Below, one piece after another: positions 55,792 through 64,000 of a DNA stretch of 64,000 nt. The DNA comes from an uncultured Flavobacteriaceae bacterium. Lineage in GTDB: Bacteria > Bacteroidota > Bacteroidia > Flavobacteriales > Flavobacteriaceae. The stretch is taken from positions 558,001 through 622,000 of the forward strand of contig CANNAN010000001.1 of NCBI GenBank assembly GCA_947502635.1, given 5' to 3'. Below the pieces are notes generated by a model, which saw only the letters and a list, made by a program, of their open reading frames with translations, did no database searches and was not told where the DNA came from. Every line of letters begins with the position of its first letter. Position 1 is the stretch's first letter. The position numbers and the translations under genes are program-made.

Positions 55792-56673
55792 ATGTCAGAT
55801 ATAGTTTGCTATGGTGAAGTATTGTGGGATATTTTTCCCAACAAAAAGAAAGTGGGAGGTGCGCCACTAAATGTTGCCATGAGATTGAATTCTTTTAACC
55901 ATAATGCTACTATAATTAGTGCGGTTGGGAAAGATGCTCTTGGAAATGAATTGCTAGCATACCTAGATGAGAATAATGTAAATATAACTTGCGTTGAAAT
56001 TCTTGATGCATACCATACGGGAGAGGTCAATGTTAAGTTGAATGATAAGGGGGCAGCTACTTATGAAATTATGTGCCCGAGAGCTTGGGATAAAATAAGT
56101 TTAACAGAAGCTATTGAAAACACAGTAAAAGAATCGGATGCTTTAGTATTTGGAAGTTTGATTACCAGGGATGAGGTTTCCAGAAAAACACTTTATAAGA
56201 TTCTAAAAGTAGCAAAGTACAAGATTTTCGATGTTAATTTAAGACCTCCACATTATACTTGGGATATTCTTCTTCGACTTATGAAAAAAGCTGATTTTAT
56301 TAAATTTAATGACGATGAACTTTATAAGGTCGGTCATTATTTGGGTTCAAAAAATCGTTCCTTGGAACAAAACCTACATTTTATAGCAGAACAAACCAAT
56401 ACAGAACATATTTGTGTAACAAAGGGAGAACATGGAGCTGTTTTGTTGTACAATAATACACTATATTATAACAGCGGTTATAAAATAAAAGTAGTGGATA
56501 CTGTTGGAGCAGGTGATTCTTTTTTAGGAGCCTTAATTAGTCAATTGTTGAATAATATAAATCCGCAGCAAGCCATTAATTTCGCTTGTGGTGTTGGTGC
56601 ATTGGTTGCACAAAGTGAGGGTGCTAATCCTACATTGGAGCTTTCGGATATTGAAACTTTTATTAATCCATAA
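55792..56673 (+). CDS. PfkB-family carbohydrate kinase, fructokinase-like
   Basis: 293 residues with both ribokinase-family signatures: 'KKVGGAPLNVAMRLNSF' near the N terminus and 'DTVGAGDSFLGALIS' with the catalytic Asp. 'CYGEVLWDIFPNKK' is the usual fructokinase opening. It would phosphorylate fructose freed by the invertase-like domain. Third gene of the sucrose-type operon. Confidence 0.88.
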   Translation: MSDIVCYGEVLWDIFPNKKKVGGAPLNVAMRLNSFNHNATIISAVGKDALGNELLAYLDENNVNITCVEILDAYHTGEVNVKLNDKGAATYEIMCPRAWDKISLTEAIENTVKESDALVFGSLITRDEVSRKTLYKILKVAKYKIFDVNLRPPHYTWDILLRLMKKADFIKFNDDELYKVGHYLGSKNRSLEQNLHFIAEQTNTEHICVTKGEHGAVLLYNNTLYYNSGYKIKVVDTVGAGDSFLGALISQLLNNINPQQAINFACGVGALVAQSEGANPTLELSDIETFINP

Positions 56674-56759
56674 TTTTAGTGTTGATATTGAAATTCGAGA
56701 TTTAAAAAGTATTCATTTAGGTCTAACAAAATTGCTAGTTCAAATAAGAAATGATGTAA

Positions 56760-56776
56760 AATCTATTTCATAGATT
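56760..56776. other. Short perfect hairpin before the GH8 gene
   Basis: aatctat ttc atagatt, a 7-bp stem with a 3-base loop, 33 bp before the GH8 start and 86 bp behind the kinase stop. Weak terminator or leader element; no T-run. Confidence 0.35.
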
Positions 56777-56808
56777 ATTATCGTATATACATAAAAAAAT
56801 ACCTACTT

Positions 56809-58206
56809 ATGAATAAACGTTATCCTACACTCGTTTACCTTTTACTTTTATTGATTAACTTTTCTAATGCCCAAATTTCGGAAGTGAGTTTTCTGAATAG
56901 GGATTATGATTATGGCATACAGCCAACAAATATTCAAGCTAATGATTTATATGATGTCTATGTCGCATGGCGAAATGCTTTTGCAACACCATGCACAAAT
57001 GGGAGATATAGAATAAAATTTGATACACCTACCGAGACAGTTTCAGAAGGTGTGGCCTATGGTATGCTATTGTCTGCTTATGCAAACGATAAAGAACTTT
57101 TTGATGGTTTATGGCTTTATTATCAGGATTTTTCCAATGCAAATGGCGTTATGAACTGGAAAATAGATGGCTGTTCCAGCGTTATTGGCCAAAATGGTGC
57201 TACTGATGCCGAATTAGATGCTGCAATTGCCCTGATTGTAGCAGAAAAGCGTTGGGGAAATACAGGAGCTATACATTATCAAAATGATGCAAAAACGTTA
57301 ATAGCAGCTATAAAAAATCATGAAGTTGAAGCTAATACAAATGTTTTAAAGCCAGGTGATGCCTGGGGAGGGAGTGTTAACACAAATCCATCCTATTTTA
57401 CAACAGGTTATTTTAGAGTATTTGGAGAATATACAAACGATATTCCATTTTGGAATGACGTTGCCGATAAAAGTTATGATATTATTAATGCTAATTTGTC
57501 TAAACATAATGCGGTTTACAATTTAGTATCGGATTGGAGTGAAGCAGATGGTGATTATTCAACTATTGTTTCTTGGGCTTATGATGAAGGAAAATCTTAT
57601 TATTATGATGCAGCAAGAACACCATGGCGAATCGCTATAGATTATGTATGGTACGGCAGTTCGAAGGCACTAGACTATTCCGTTTTATGTAATAACTTCG
57701 TAACAGATAAAGGTGGCTTTGATCAAATATATCCAGGTTATAATCAAGCTGGTGTTGCGATTAACACAACTTATAAAGACCCAACATTTACAGGCGCTTA
57801 TGCCACAGCCGCCATGTCTTCTAGCACCCAAAGTTTTGTGAATAATGGTTATGCTGAATTGAAAAATCAATCGACCAGTGCTTACTTCGGAGCTACATTG
57901 AGAGCTATTTATATGTTTGCCCTTTCAGGTAATGCTTATAATCCATTAAAGGAGTCTGTTTTGAACATAACAGAACTGGATGATCTGTCTTTTGAAATAT
58001 ATCCTAACCCAGTTTCAGATTATTTATTTGTGGATTTTAGATCTTTTTCAAGACCAAAAACGATTAGTCTGTATTCAATTAATGGTAAAAAGTTGTTAAG
58101 TAAACCTATTAATACCTCAGAAATAAAATTAGACATTAGCCATCTAAACACGGGTATTTACCTTTTAAACATTGATGAGGAAAATTTTAAGATCGTAAAA
58201 CTATAG
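56809..58206 (+). CDS. GH8 endoglucanase/xylanase-type enzyme with T9SS sorting domain
   Basis: 465 residues with signal peptide ('INFSNAQ'). The (alpha/alpha)6 GH8 barrel has the acid E80 in 'VSEGVAYGMLL' and D133 in 'GATDAELDAA'; 'PWRIAIDYVWYG' is also conserved. A type IX sorting domain ends the protein ('IYPNPVSDYLFVDF', 'GIYLLNIDEENFKIVKL'). GH8 enzymes cut cellulose, beta-1,3-1,4-glucan, xylan or chitosan. It is exported to the surface, unlike the cytoplasmic sucrose genes ahead. Confidence 0.9.
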   Translation: MNKRYPTLVYLLLLLINFSNAQISEVSFLNRDYDYGIQPTNIQANDLYDVYVAWRNAFATPCTNGRYRIKFDTPTETVSEGVAYGMLLSAYANDKELFDGLWLYYQDFSNANGVMNWKIDGCSSVIGQNGATDAELDAAIALIVAEKRWGNTGAIHYQNDAKTLIAAIKNHEVEANTNVLKPGDAWGGSVNTNPSYFTTGYFRVFGEYTNDIPFWNDVADKSYDIINANLSKHNAVYNLVSDWSEADGDYSTIVSWAYDEGKSYYYDAARTPWRIAIDYVWYGSSKALDYSVLCNNFVTDKGGFDQIYPGYNQAGVAINTTYKDPTFTGAYATAAMSSSTQSFVNNGYAELKNQSTSAYFGATLRAIYMFALSGNAYNPLKESVLNITELDDLSFEIYPNPVSDYLFVDFRSFSRPKTISLYSINGKKLLSKPINTSEIKLDISHLNTGIYLLNIDEENFKIVKL

Positions 58207-58211
58207 ATCTT

Positions 58212-58784
58212 TTACCAATTACCTCTATCTTTTATATTCGCATTGCAGAGTTTTATAATTTCTGCAATGCGTTTTTGTTTGGTTTCTTCTCTTTTAGCTT
58301 GATTCAGCCAATATAAATAGCCTTTTTTGTATGAAGGCGCAAAGTTTTGATAATTTTTAAATGCTATTGGGTTTTTATTAAAGGCCAATTGAAGGGTTTC
58401 TGGGATGATGCCTTTTTCTACATCATCCTGAGCAGTCCAGCTGCCATTTTGCTTTCCAATTTCAATAATTTTAAGACCGCTTTCATGCATTAAATTATTG
58501 GCAGTTAACTCTTTTATGTACCTTTTGTTTAGGGCACTCCATACACTTTTTTGTTTCCTTGGTGTGAAGCGTTGTTGACGCTTTCCATTTCCTAAGCTTT
58601 TTGCTGTAGAATCTATCCAGCCATAACAAAGGGCAACTTTTACAGCTTCTTCCCATCGCATGGATGGTTCTTTGTTTTCTACTTTATAAAAAATAAGATA
58701 CACACCCTTAGAAATATCATGGTTTTCATGTAACCAGTTACGCCATTCAGTATCTGTCTTAAAATAGAGTTCTTTAATTTCCAA
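58212..58784 (-). CDS. YdeI/OmpD-associated family protein
   Basis: 190 residues, cytoplasmic. 'EAVKVALCYGWIDSTAKSL', 'QRFTPRKQKSVWSALNKRYI' and the C-terminal 'GYLYWLNQAKREETKQKRI' are the YdeI/OmdA signature. Members are linked to peptide resistance or bacteriocin protection by association only. It ends 5 bp from the GH8 stop (convergent) and starts 5 bp behind the M1 peptidase stop. Confidence 0.9.
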   Translation of the reverse strand: MEIKELYFKTDTEWRNWLHENHDISKGVYLIFYKVENKEPSMRWEEAVKVALCYGWIDSTAKSLGNGKRQQRFTPRKQKSVWSALNKRYIKELTANNLMHESGLKIIEIGKQNGSWTAQDDVEKGIIPETLQLAFNKNPIAFKNYQNFAPSYKKGYLYWLNQAKREETKQKRIAEIIKLCNANIKDRGNW

Positions 58785-58789
58785 TAGAG

Positions 58790-60436
58790 TTAGAGTTTAT
58801 TTACTTCAATATAAAAATCGCGATCCACTTCAAAAGATATGATTTTTAATTCTGATGTTATTGTTTTCCAATCAGATTTCGGAAAGAGCCATTGGTCATT
58901 TCCATTAATAGTCACTTGAACTGGCATATCAAATTTATCAACAATGTGTGTCCAACGATATTTCAATTCATTATTGTCAATAGAATATTCCAATGTTGGA
59001 ATTTTTGTTGTCCTTAGATATTGATTAAAAAATTCTGTTAGATCAATACCTGTTTGTTTACTTAAGTAATTTTCGATTTGTTGTGTAGTAACTGTTTGGT
59101 GAAAGAAATCTTTATTTAATCCACGTAAAATTTGGCGCCACTTTTCATCATCTTCAATAAGTTGTCTGAGCGTATGCAGCATGTTGGCACCTTTAAAATA
59201 CATATCACTTGAACCTCCATTATTAACATTATAATGTCCTATTAAAGGTCTGTCGTTTAAGATTTTTCTACGTGTACCAATAACATACTCAGCTGCCGCT
59301 TTTTTACCATAATAGTAATCCAAAAACAGGTTTTCAGAATAGGTTGTAAAGCTTTCATGAATCCACATGTCTGCTATATCTTTACTAGTAATATTATTAG
59401 CAAACCATTCATGTCCAGATTCATGTATAATAATAAAATCAAATTTCAACCCCCATCCTGTATCAGATAAATCACTGCCTAAATAACCTTTTTTATATTG
59501 ATTACCGTAGGTTATACAGCTTTGATGCTCCATGCCCAAATAAGGCACTTCTACCAATTTAAAACTATCGGCATAAAAAGGATACTGGCCAAACCAATGC
59601 TCGAAAGCTTTCATCATTTTAGGGGCATCTTTAAAATGTTCTTTGGCTTTGTCTAAGTTATCTTTTAAAACATAATAATTAAGATCCAAGCGACCTCCTT
59701 GTCCATTATAAACCTCAGAAAAATTAACATAGTCACCAATGTTTATATTGACTCCGTAATTATTTATAGGGTTTTTAACAAACCAACGGTATGTTTTTGA
59801 ATCTGTATATTGTTCTACACGTTTTAATCTGCCATTAGAAATATTCATCAAACCTTTGGGAACATTAACGCTAATAAGCATACTATCTACTTCATCATAC
59901 ATATGATCTTTGCAAGGCCACCATACACTAGCTCCGAGACCTTGACAAGATGAAGCTATAAAATGGTTACCATTTTGGTCTTTTTTCCATGAAATTCCAC
60001 CATCCCAAGGCGCTCTAACAGCTTCTTTAGGAGTGCCTTCATAATGAACTTCAATAGTATTTATAGTACCTGTTTTTTGCTTTTCAAGAAGATTTATAAA
60101 ATGAGCATTACCATCATGTTTTATACTTAATTCTTTACCATTTTGAATGGCTTTGGTAAGGTTTAATGGTGTTTGTAAATCAATTTGCATCACCGAATAA
60201 TCTTCTAAAACAGTATAATGAATGGTGTTTTTTCCTGAAATAAATTTTTTGTCAGGATCTACTTTGATATCCAGATGATAATAGTTTAAATCCCACCAAG
60301 AGCGTTCAGGAGTTATAGAACCTCTTAAAGTATCTTGTCTTGTGAAATTATTTTTCTCTGAAAGTATTTCTTGAGCACTCAAAGAAAAACATGAAATTAT
60401 TGAAAAAAAGAGTAGTAGATGTAAACGATCGAACAT
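58790..60436 (-). CDS. M1-family zinc metallopeptidase
   Basis: 548 residues from the ATG at 60436 (an ATG at 60454 is possible), with signal peptide ('ISCFSLSAQ'). M1 zinc site 'IIHESGHEWFANN' (HExxH) with the third ligand in 'WIHESFTTYSE', and the substrate motif 'GMEHQSCITYG' in place of GAMEN. About 100 residues shorter than PepN-type proteins: it lacks the C-terminal helical domain and ends with a beta-rich part. Probably a periplasmic aminopeptidase. It follows the M28 gene after 37-55 bp. Confidence 0.92.
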   Translation of the reverse strand: MFDRLHLLLFFSIISCFSLSAQEILSEKNNFTRQDTLRGSITPERSWWDLNYYHLDIKVDPDKKFISGKNTIHYTVLEDYSVMQIDLQTPLNLTKAIQNGKELSIKHDGNAHFINLLEKQKTGTINTIEVHYEGTPKEAVRAPWDGGISWKKDQNGNHFIASSCQGLGASVWWPCKDHMYDEVDSMLISVNVPKGLMNISNGRLKRVEQYTDSKTYRWFVKNPINNYGVNINIGDYVNFSEVYNGQGGRLDLNYYVLKDNLDKAKEHFKDAPKMMKAFEHWFGQYPFYADSFKLVEVPYLGMEHQSCITYGNQYKKGYLGSDLSDTGWGLKFDFIIIHESGHEWFANNITSKDIADMWIHESFTTYSENLFLDYYYGKKAAAEYVIGTRRKILNDRPLIGHYNVNNGGSSDMYFKGANMLHTLRQLIEDDEKWRQILRGLNKDFFHQTVTTQQIENYLSKQTGIDLTEFFNQYLRTTKIPTLEYSIDNNELKYRWTHIVDKFDMPVQVTINGNDQWLFPKSDWKTITSELKIISFEVDRDFYIEVNKL

Positions 60437-60491
60437 TATTTTTACTTTGTTCAAAATTAAATAAAAAGGTTCTTAATAGTTTGTTAATGTT

Positions 60492-61826
60492 TTAATCTCT
60501 AAAAACTTTATTGGGAAATACCACAACACTTTCGAATTCGTTTTCACTAATAGAAGCTATTCCGAAAAAATAATTATCAATAATAATACCATCTAGTGTG
60601 AATTCTGAAACATCTCCAACATACCTACTATGATCCCAAGTGGCTGAAGTAGTGTCTCTCCAGTAAATTTTATAACCTTTAGCTCCGTCGACTTTTTTCC
60701 ATTTAAATTTTACAGAAGGTGCTACGATCCCTCCAATACTAACATTTTGTGGCGCTGGAGGAGCAGAAGCTAAACTAGCCATGTTTATAGCGTTTACAGA
60801 GGTGAGCTTTTTGGCATAATCGAAATTCACATGCTCAATAACATCACCATATTTTATACCATTTTCTTCACGAATATCTTGATGTTGTTGTGTGTAATTT
60901 TCATGAGCTTCCATGATACGAATACCAGCATAACCTAAGTCATTAAAGGGACGATGATGACCACCACGACCAAACCTGTCTAACCTATATATCATCATAG
61001 GATTCATTTCAGGCATATATGCTTTTGTGGTTTTATAAACATAACGCGCCAATTGGCGGGAAATACCATCTATTTCACCACCATAAAATCTGCGGAGTCT
61101 CCTTTCCTGCTCTGTTTCGTTTGGAGGAACAGGTTCGGAAAATATTCTAAAAGTTCTATTATCAATCACACCATCAACACCTTTAATATTGCCTATCATA
61201 TCATTGTTAAAAACTCCAATAATGTCCCATTTTTTTTCTTGAGCGTATTTTGCTAATCCTGCACCACCAAAAAGACCCTGCTCTTCACCAGATAAGCCTA
61301 CATAAATTATGCTACTATCAAATTTATATTTAGATAAAACTCTGGCAGTTTCAATAGTCCCAGCCATACCAGAAGCATTATCATTTGCCCCAGGAGCATC
61401 GGTAGTAAAATCCATGGTATTGCTGGCACGGGAATCAATATCACCACTCATAATGATATATCGATTCGGATATTTAGTACCCTTTTGAATAGCTATAACA
61501 TTAACCACCCAGGCATCATGAGGCACACGATCATTATTTTTTTTGGTAACAAAATCTTTTTGAAAAAAGACATTCAGACAATTATTACAGTCTTTTGATA
61601 TGGTTTCAAATTCTGATTTTATCCACCGTCTCGCAGCTCCTATACCTCTGGTGTTTGAAATGGTGTCACTAAAAGTATTTCTTGTTCCAAAATTTACTAA
61701 AGTTTGAATATCTTGCTTAATACGTTCAGATGAAACAGTGTTAATAATATCATACAGTAGTTCGTTGGTTTGTGCAGATAAGAACGAACTAAAAAATAGC
61801 AATAAGCTCATAATAGTTAGTTTCAT
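60492..61826 (-). CDS. M28-family peptidase with C-terminal fibronectin type III-like domain
   Basis: 444 residues with signal peptide ('FFSSFLSAQ'). Metal-site regions are 'SGDIDSR', 'GANDNASGMA', 'LSGEEQGLFG', 'FNNDMIG' and a late His ('MEAHENY'). The usual first ligand His (GxHxDS) is Asp here. Residues about 355-440 form a Fn3-like domain ('KFKWKKVDGAKGYKIYW'). It probably acts as a periplasmic aminopeptidase together with the M1 enzyme behind it. Confidence 0.88.
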   Translation of the reverse strand: MKLTIMSLLLFFSSFLSAQTNELLYDIINTVSSERIKQDIQTLVNFGTRNTFSDTISNTRGIGAARRWIKSEFETISKDCNNCLNVFFQKDFVTKKNNDRVPHDAWVVNVIAIQKGTKYPNRYIIMSGDIDSRASNTMDFTTDAPGANDNASGMAGTIETARVLSKYKFDSSIIYVGLSGEEQGLFGGAGLAKYAQEKKWDIIGVFNNDMIGNIKGVDGVIDNRTFRIFSEPVPPNETEQERRLRRFYGGEIDGISRQLARYVYKTTKAYMPEMNPMMIYRLDRFGRGGHHRPFNDLGYAGIRIMEAHENYTQQHQDIREENGIKYGDVIEHVNFDYAKKLTSVNAINMASLASAPPAPQNVSIGGIVAPSVKFKWKKVDGAKGYKIYWRDTTSATWDHSRYVGDVSEFTLDGIIIDNYFFGIASISENEFESVVVFPNKVFRD

Positions 61827-61898
61827 ATTTTATCTAATTTATTTAGTATAATGAGGGTTTAACATAACTAGATTTAAAAGATACAGTAATGTGAAATA

Positions 61899-61942
61899 TA
61901 AAAAAAATAAAAGCGCCCCGAAAATAAATCCAAAGCGCTTTT
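61899..61942 (-). terminator. Terminator behind the acyl-CoA dehydrogenase gene
   Basis: On the minus strand aaaagcgc pairs with gcgctttt across an 18-base loop and is followed by attttttttat. It lies 35 bp behind the stop and separates beta-oxidation genes from the M28/M1 genes. Confidence 0.8.
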
Positions 61943-61976
61943 AAAATTGAGTTAGTCACAAATTATGTCATTTATA

Positions 61977-63788
61977 CTAAAAACAGTATTTATTTTCTTT
62001 AATCACTTTTTCGGCAATAATATGTCTTAATTCAATGATGTTTGGCATATTAACATACTTGATATAACGTTTCAATCCCATAAGCATCATACGTTGCTCA
62101 TCGCCAGTAGAGAATGAAATGATGGAGTGTTTGCCAGCTGTTTCAATAACATCAATAGCATGGAATAAGTTTAGTTTTGCCATAGCTATTTGCTCTTTAG
62201 CATGGTCTTCACCTTCTTTTTTTGCTATTTTCTCTGCACGGAGAATGGCAGATTCAGCTAAATAGATTTGAATTAATATATCTGATGCAGCCAACATTAA
62301 TTGCTGCTGTTCTTCAATTTTTTCACCGTATTTCTGTAAAGCGGCTCCAGCTACCATTAAGAAGAGTTTTTTTAGATTCTTTATGATATTTTTTTCTTCA
62401 GAAAATAATTCAGAATAATCAGGTACGTCAAAAGATGGAATACCTACCAATTCATCTTTAACTGCCATGGCAGGTGTTAAAACATCTACATGCCCTTTCA
62501 TAGCTTTTTTGATAAGCATACCTATTGAAAGCATTCTGTTTATTTCATTGGTACCTTCGTAAATTCTTGCTATACGGGCATCCCTCCATGCAGATTCAAT
62601 TGGCGTTTCTTCCGAAAAGCCCATGCCTCCAAAGATTTGAATACCTTCATCTGTACACCTTTGCGTATATTCTGAAACAGCCACTTTTAGAATAGAACAT
62701 TCAATAGCATATTCTTCTACACCTTTTAGTTCAGCTTCTTGATGTGTATCCTTTCCATTATTTTTTCTAAGGTCAATACGCTCTTCAATATTTTTCGCAG
62801 CTCTATAACTACCAGCTTCACCAACCCAACAATTAGTAGCCATTTCTGCTATTTTCTGGCGAATTGCACCAAAACTGGAAATGGGTGTTTTAAATTGAAT
62901 TCGTTCATTGGCATATTTAACAGATTCTGTAATAGTACGCCTTTGGGCATCTAAACATGCAGCTGCTAATTTAATTCTGCCTACATTTAAAGCATTCATA
63001 GCTATTTTGAAGCCATTTCCTCTTGTAGATAACATATTTTCAATAGGAACGACAGTGTCATTGAAGAATACTTGTCTTGTTGACGATGCGCGAATCCCTA
63101 ATTTGTGTTCTTCTTCACCCATGGTAATGCCATTAGGTTTTTCTGGGTCATATTCAACAATAAATCCTGTAATATTTTTATCGTCTTCGATACGTGCAAA
63201 AACGATCATTAAACTACAAAAACCAGCATTAGAAATCCACATTTTTTGTCCAGTAATACTGTAACTTTTTCCATCAGCAGCAAGTACTGCTTTGGTTTTA
63301 CCAGAATTGGCATCACTACCAGCGCTAGGTTCTGTTAAGCAATAGGCGCCAAACCATTCACCAGAAGCCAATTTTGGAACATATTTTTGCTTTTGCTCTT
63401 CGGTACCATAAAGAGTAATAGGCATCGTTCCTATTCCAGTATGTGCTCCAAATGCCGTACTAAACGAGCCGGTAGCTCCAGAAATATAATCACAAACTAG
63501 CATGGTATCTACAAAGCCCATACCCATACCACCGTATGCTTCGGGAACTGAAACACTTAAAAATCCGAGCTCTCCAGCTTTTCGCATACAGGATTCGGTT
63601 AATGCATAATCCTTTTTTTCAAATTGTGCTTTATTAACCCAAATTTCTCTATCAACAAATTCAGTGACAGCTTCTTTCATCATCAGCTGATCTTCATTGA
63701 AATCTTCGGGGGTGAATATATCTTCACAATTGGTTTCTTTAACTAAGAATTGTCCGCCGCGTAAAATATCTTTTTTTGTTGCTTCCAT
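61977..63788 (-). CDS. Acyl-CoA dehydrogenase, long form
   Basis: 603 residues. N-terminal helical domain, flavin-binding 'YCLTEPSAGSDANSGKT' and 'KMWISNAGF', and catalytic Glu in 'IYEGTNEINRM'. The C-terminal extension of about 150 residues makes it longer than the 380-residue type and like VLCAD-type enzymes of Bacteroidota. It oxidises acyl-CoA in fatty-acid breakdown. A thiolase gene lies upstream on the same strand, 107 bp away. Confidence 0.93.
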   Translation of the reverse strand: MEATKKDILRGGQFLVKETNCEDIFTPEDFNEDQLMMKEAVTEFVDREIWVNKAQFEKKDYALTESCMRKAGELGFLSVSVPEAYGGMGMGFVDTMLVCDYISGATGSFSTAFGAHTGIGTMPITLYGTEEQKQKYVPKLASGEWFGAYCLTEPSAGSDANSGKTKAVLAADGKSYSITGQKMWISNAGFCSLMIVFARIEDDKNITGFIVEYDPEKPNGITMGEEEHKLGIRASSTRQVFFNDTVVPIENMLSTRGNGFKIAMNALNVGRIKLAAACLDAQRRTITESVKYANERIQFKTPISSFGAIRQKIAEMATNCWVGEAGSYRAAKNIEERIDLRKNNGKDTHQEAELKGVEEYAIECSILKVAVSEYTQRCTDEGIQIFGGMGFSEETPIESAWRDARIARIYEGTNEINRMLSIGMLIKKAMKGHVDVLTPAMAVKDELVGIPSFDVPDYSELFSEEKNIIKNLKKLFLMVAGAALQKYGEKIEEQQQLMLAASDILIQIYLAESAILRAEKIAKKEGEDHAKEQIAMAKLNLFHAIDVIETAGKHSIISFSTGDEQRMMLMGLKRYIKYVNMPNIIELRHIIAEKVIKENKYCF

Positions 63789-63792
63789 TTTT

Positions 63793-63820
63793 CCTAACCC
63801 TAACCCTTTCCAAAGGAAAG
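63793..63820. repeat. C-rich hairpin repeat (copy 3)
   Basis: cctaaccctaaccctttcc aaaggaaag: a ctttcc / ggaaag hairpin with a 'ctaaccctaaccc' flank, directly in front of the acyl-CoA dehydrogenase start. Confidence 0.5.
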
Positions 63821-63865
63821 AGAACTTGTGGGTGCTTTTTAATTAATAATTTATTTTCAATTGTT

Positions 63866-63892
63866 CCTCCCTTTAGGGGAGGTTAGGTGGGG
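63866..63892. repeat. C-rich hairpin repeat (copy 4)
   Basis: cctccc ttta ggggagg followed by ttaggtgggg, in the thiolase/acyl-CoA dehydrogenase gap. Same type as the copy at 50631. Confidence 0.55.
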
Positions 63893-63895
63893 CTT

Positions 63896-64000
63896 CTAAT
63901 TTAAAAATTCGAAAATCCCACAAGCGCCTTGACCAGTACCTACGCACATGGTGACAGCACCATATTTTCCTTTCATATCGCGTTTACGCATTTCATCAAA
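63896..64000 (-). CDS. Thiolase (acetyl-CoA acyltransferase), C-terminal end (cut by right edge)
   Basis: Too short for the ORF track. The minus strand reads 34 residues to a TAG at 63896-63898, including 'GAVTMCVGTGQGACGIFEF', the conserved thiolase C terminus whose Cys is the proton-transferring residue. It catalyses the last step of beta-oxidation and precedes the acyl-CoA dehydrogenase in a usual Bacteroidota order. Confidence 0.92.
   Translation of the reverse strand, partial: FDEMRKRDMKGKYGAVTMCVGTGQGACGIFEFLN

Noticed and set aside
63793-63808. Telomere-like cctaaccctaaccc
   Set aside because: Only two units beside a hairpin of the C-rich repeat family; an internal chromosomal site, not an end.

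Overview
The window reads as chromosomal DNA of a marine-type member of the Flavobacteriaceae (Bacteroidota). Evidence for this: AT-rich sequence with no Shine-Dalgarno-like spacing; many lipoprotein signal peptides and 'SAQ'-type signal peptides; two type IX secretion C-terminal sorting domains; TAnnTTTG promoter elements; a fused ccoNO cbb3 oxidase; and GH97, DUF6786, DUF642 and T9SS-linked carbohydrate-active enzymes. No rRNA, tRNA, CRISPR array, transposase or phage gene was seen.

Bases 1-7664 are the end of an alpha-glucan operon: a GH65 phosphorylase (cut by the left edge), a GH97 alpha-glucosidase and three GH13 enzymes, the last three being lipoproteins. Bases 7.7-17.0 kb are a second sugar region: a DUF642-DUF642-ThuA protein, an AraC regulator, a divergently read PQQ dehydrogenase/haem c/3-keto-disaccharide hydrolase fusion, a T9SS-secreted beta-helix protein and a DUF6786 lipoprotein. 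The pairing of ThuA with a fused oxidase and DUF1080 hydrolase suggests sugar attack through 3-keto intermediates outside the cytoplasm. Bases 17.1-20.7 kb hold a PadR-PspC-GIN-DUF4870 envelope module. Bases 20.8-24.5 kb hold small housekeeping or unknown genes (DUF4442, AIM24, a 65-residue protein, GIY-YIG-like, TPR).

Bases 24.7-33.9 kb are mixed: a GH39 glycosidase, YceI lipoprotein, anaerobic hemN, a universal stress protein, a cyclase-family lipoprotein, and an SDR-AhpD-like-FAD oxidase-AraC operon. Bases 34.0-43.9 kb are the cbb3 terminal oxidase locus on the minus strand (ccoI, ccoS, ccoNO, ccoQ, ccoP, ccoG, fixH, a TauE/SafE-like gene), with a divergent Crp/Fnr regulator. Three 14-bp palindromes of form ATGAY-N4-RTCAT lie in front of hemN, ccoS and ccoI, each centred exactly 36.5 bp before the end of a TAnnTTTG-like -7 element. 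They look like activator sites for the regulator encoded beside them and tie haem synthesis and oxidase assembly to low oxygen. A frameshifted copy of the fixH 3' end follows fixH.

Bases 44.1-52.1 kb carry an S9 peptidase plus a large VPS10/BNR repeat protein, and a vWA protein plus a MoxR/Mg-chelatase-like AAA+ ATPase. Bases 52.4-56.7 kb form a compact sucrose-type operon: a sucrose-phosphate-phosphatase-like HAD domain fused to a GH100-like hydrolase, a sucrose-phosphate-synthase-like GT4 and a PfkB fructokinase-like gene. A T9SS-secreted GH8 enzyme follows. The right end has a YdeI-like protein, M1 and M28 peptidases, and a beta-oxidation pair (acyl-CoA dehydrogenase and the end of a thiolase).

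Intergenic DNA carries several repeat families: hairpins with TGTNTAAAAAGT-like ends just behind stop codons, C-rich 'ctaacc' hairpins, AAACCTGACAGGTTT palindromes and degenerate AGTGTTCAGT runs. All names rest on motif recognition by eye; no database search was possible.
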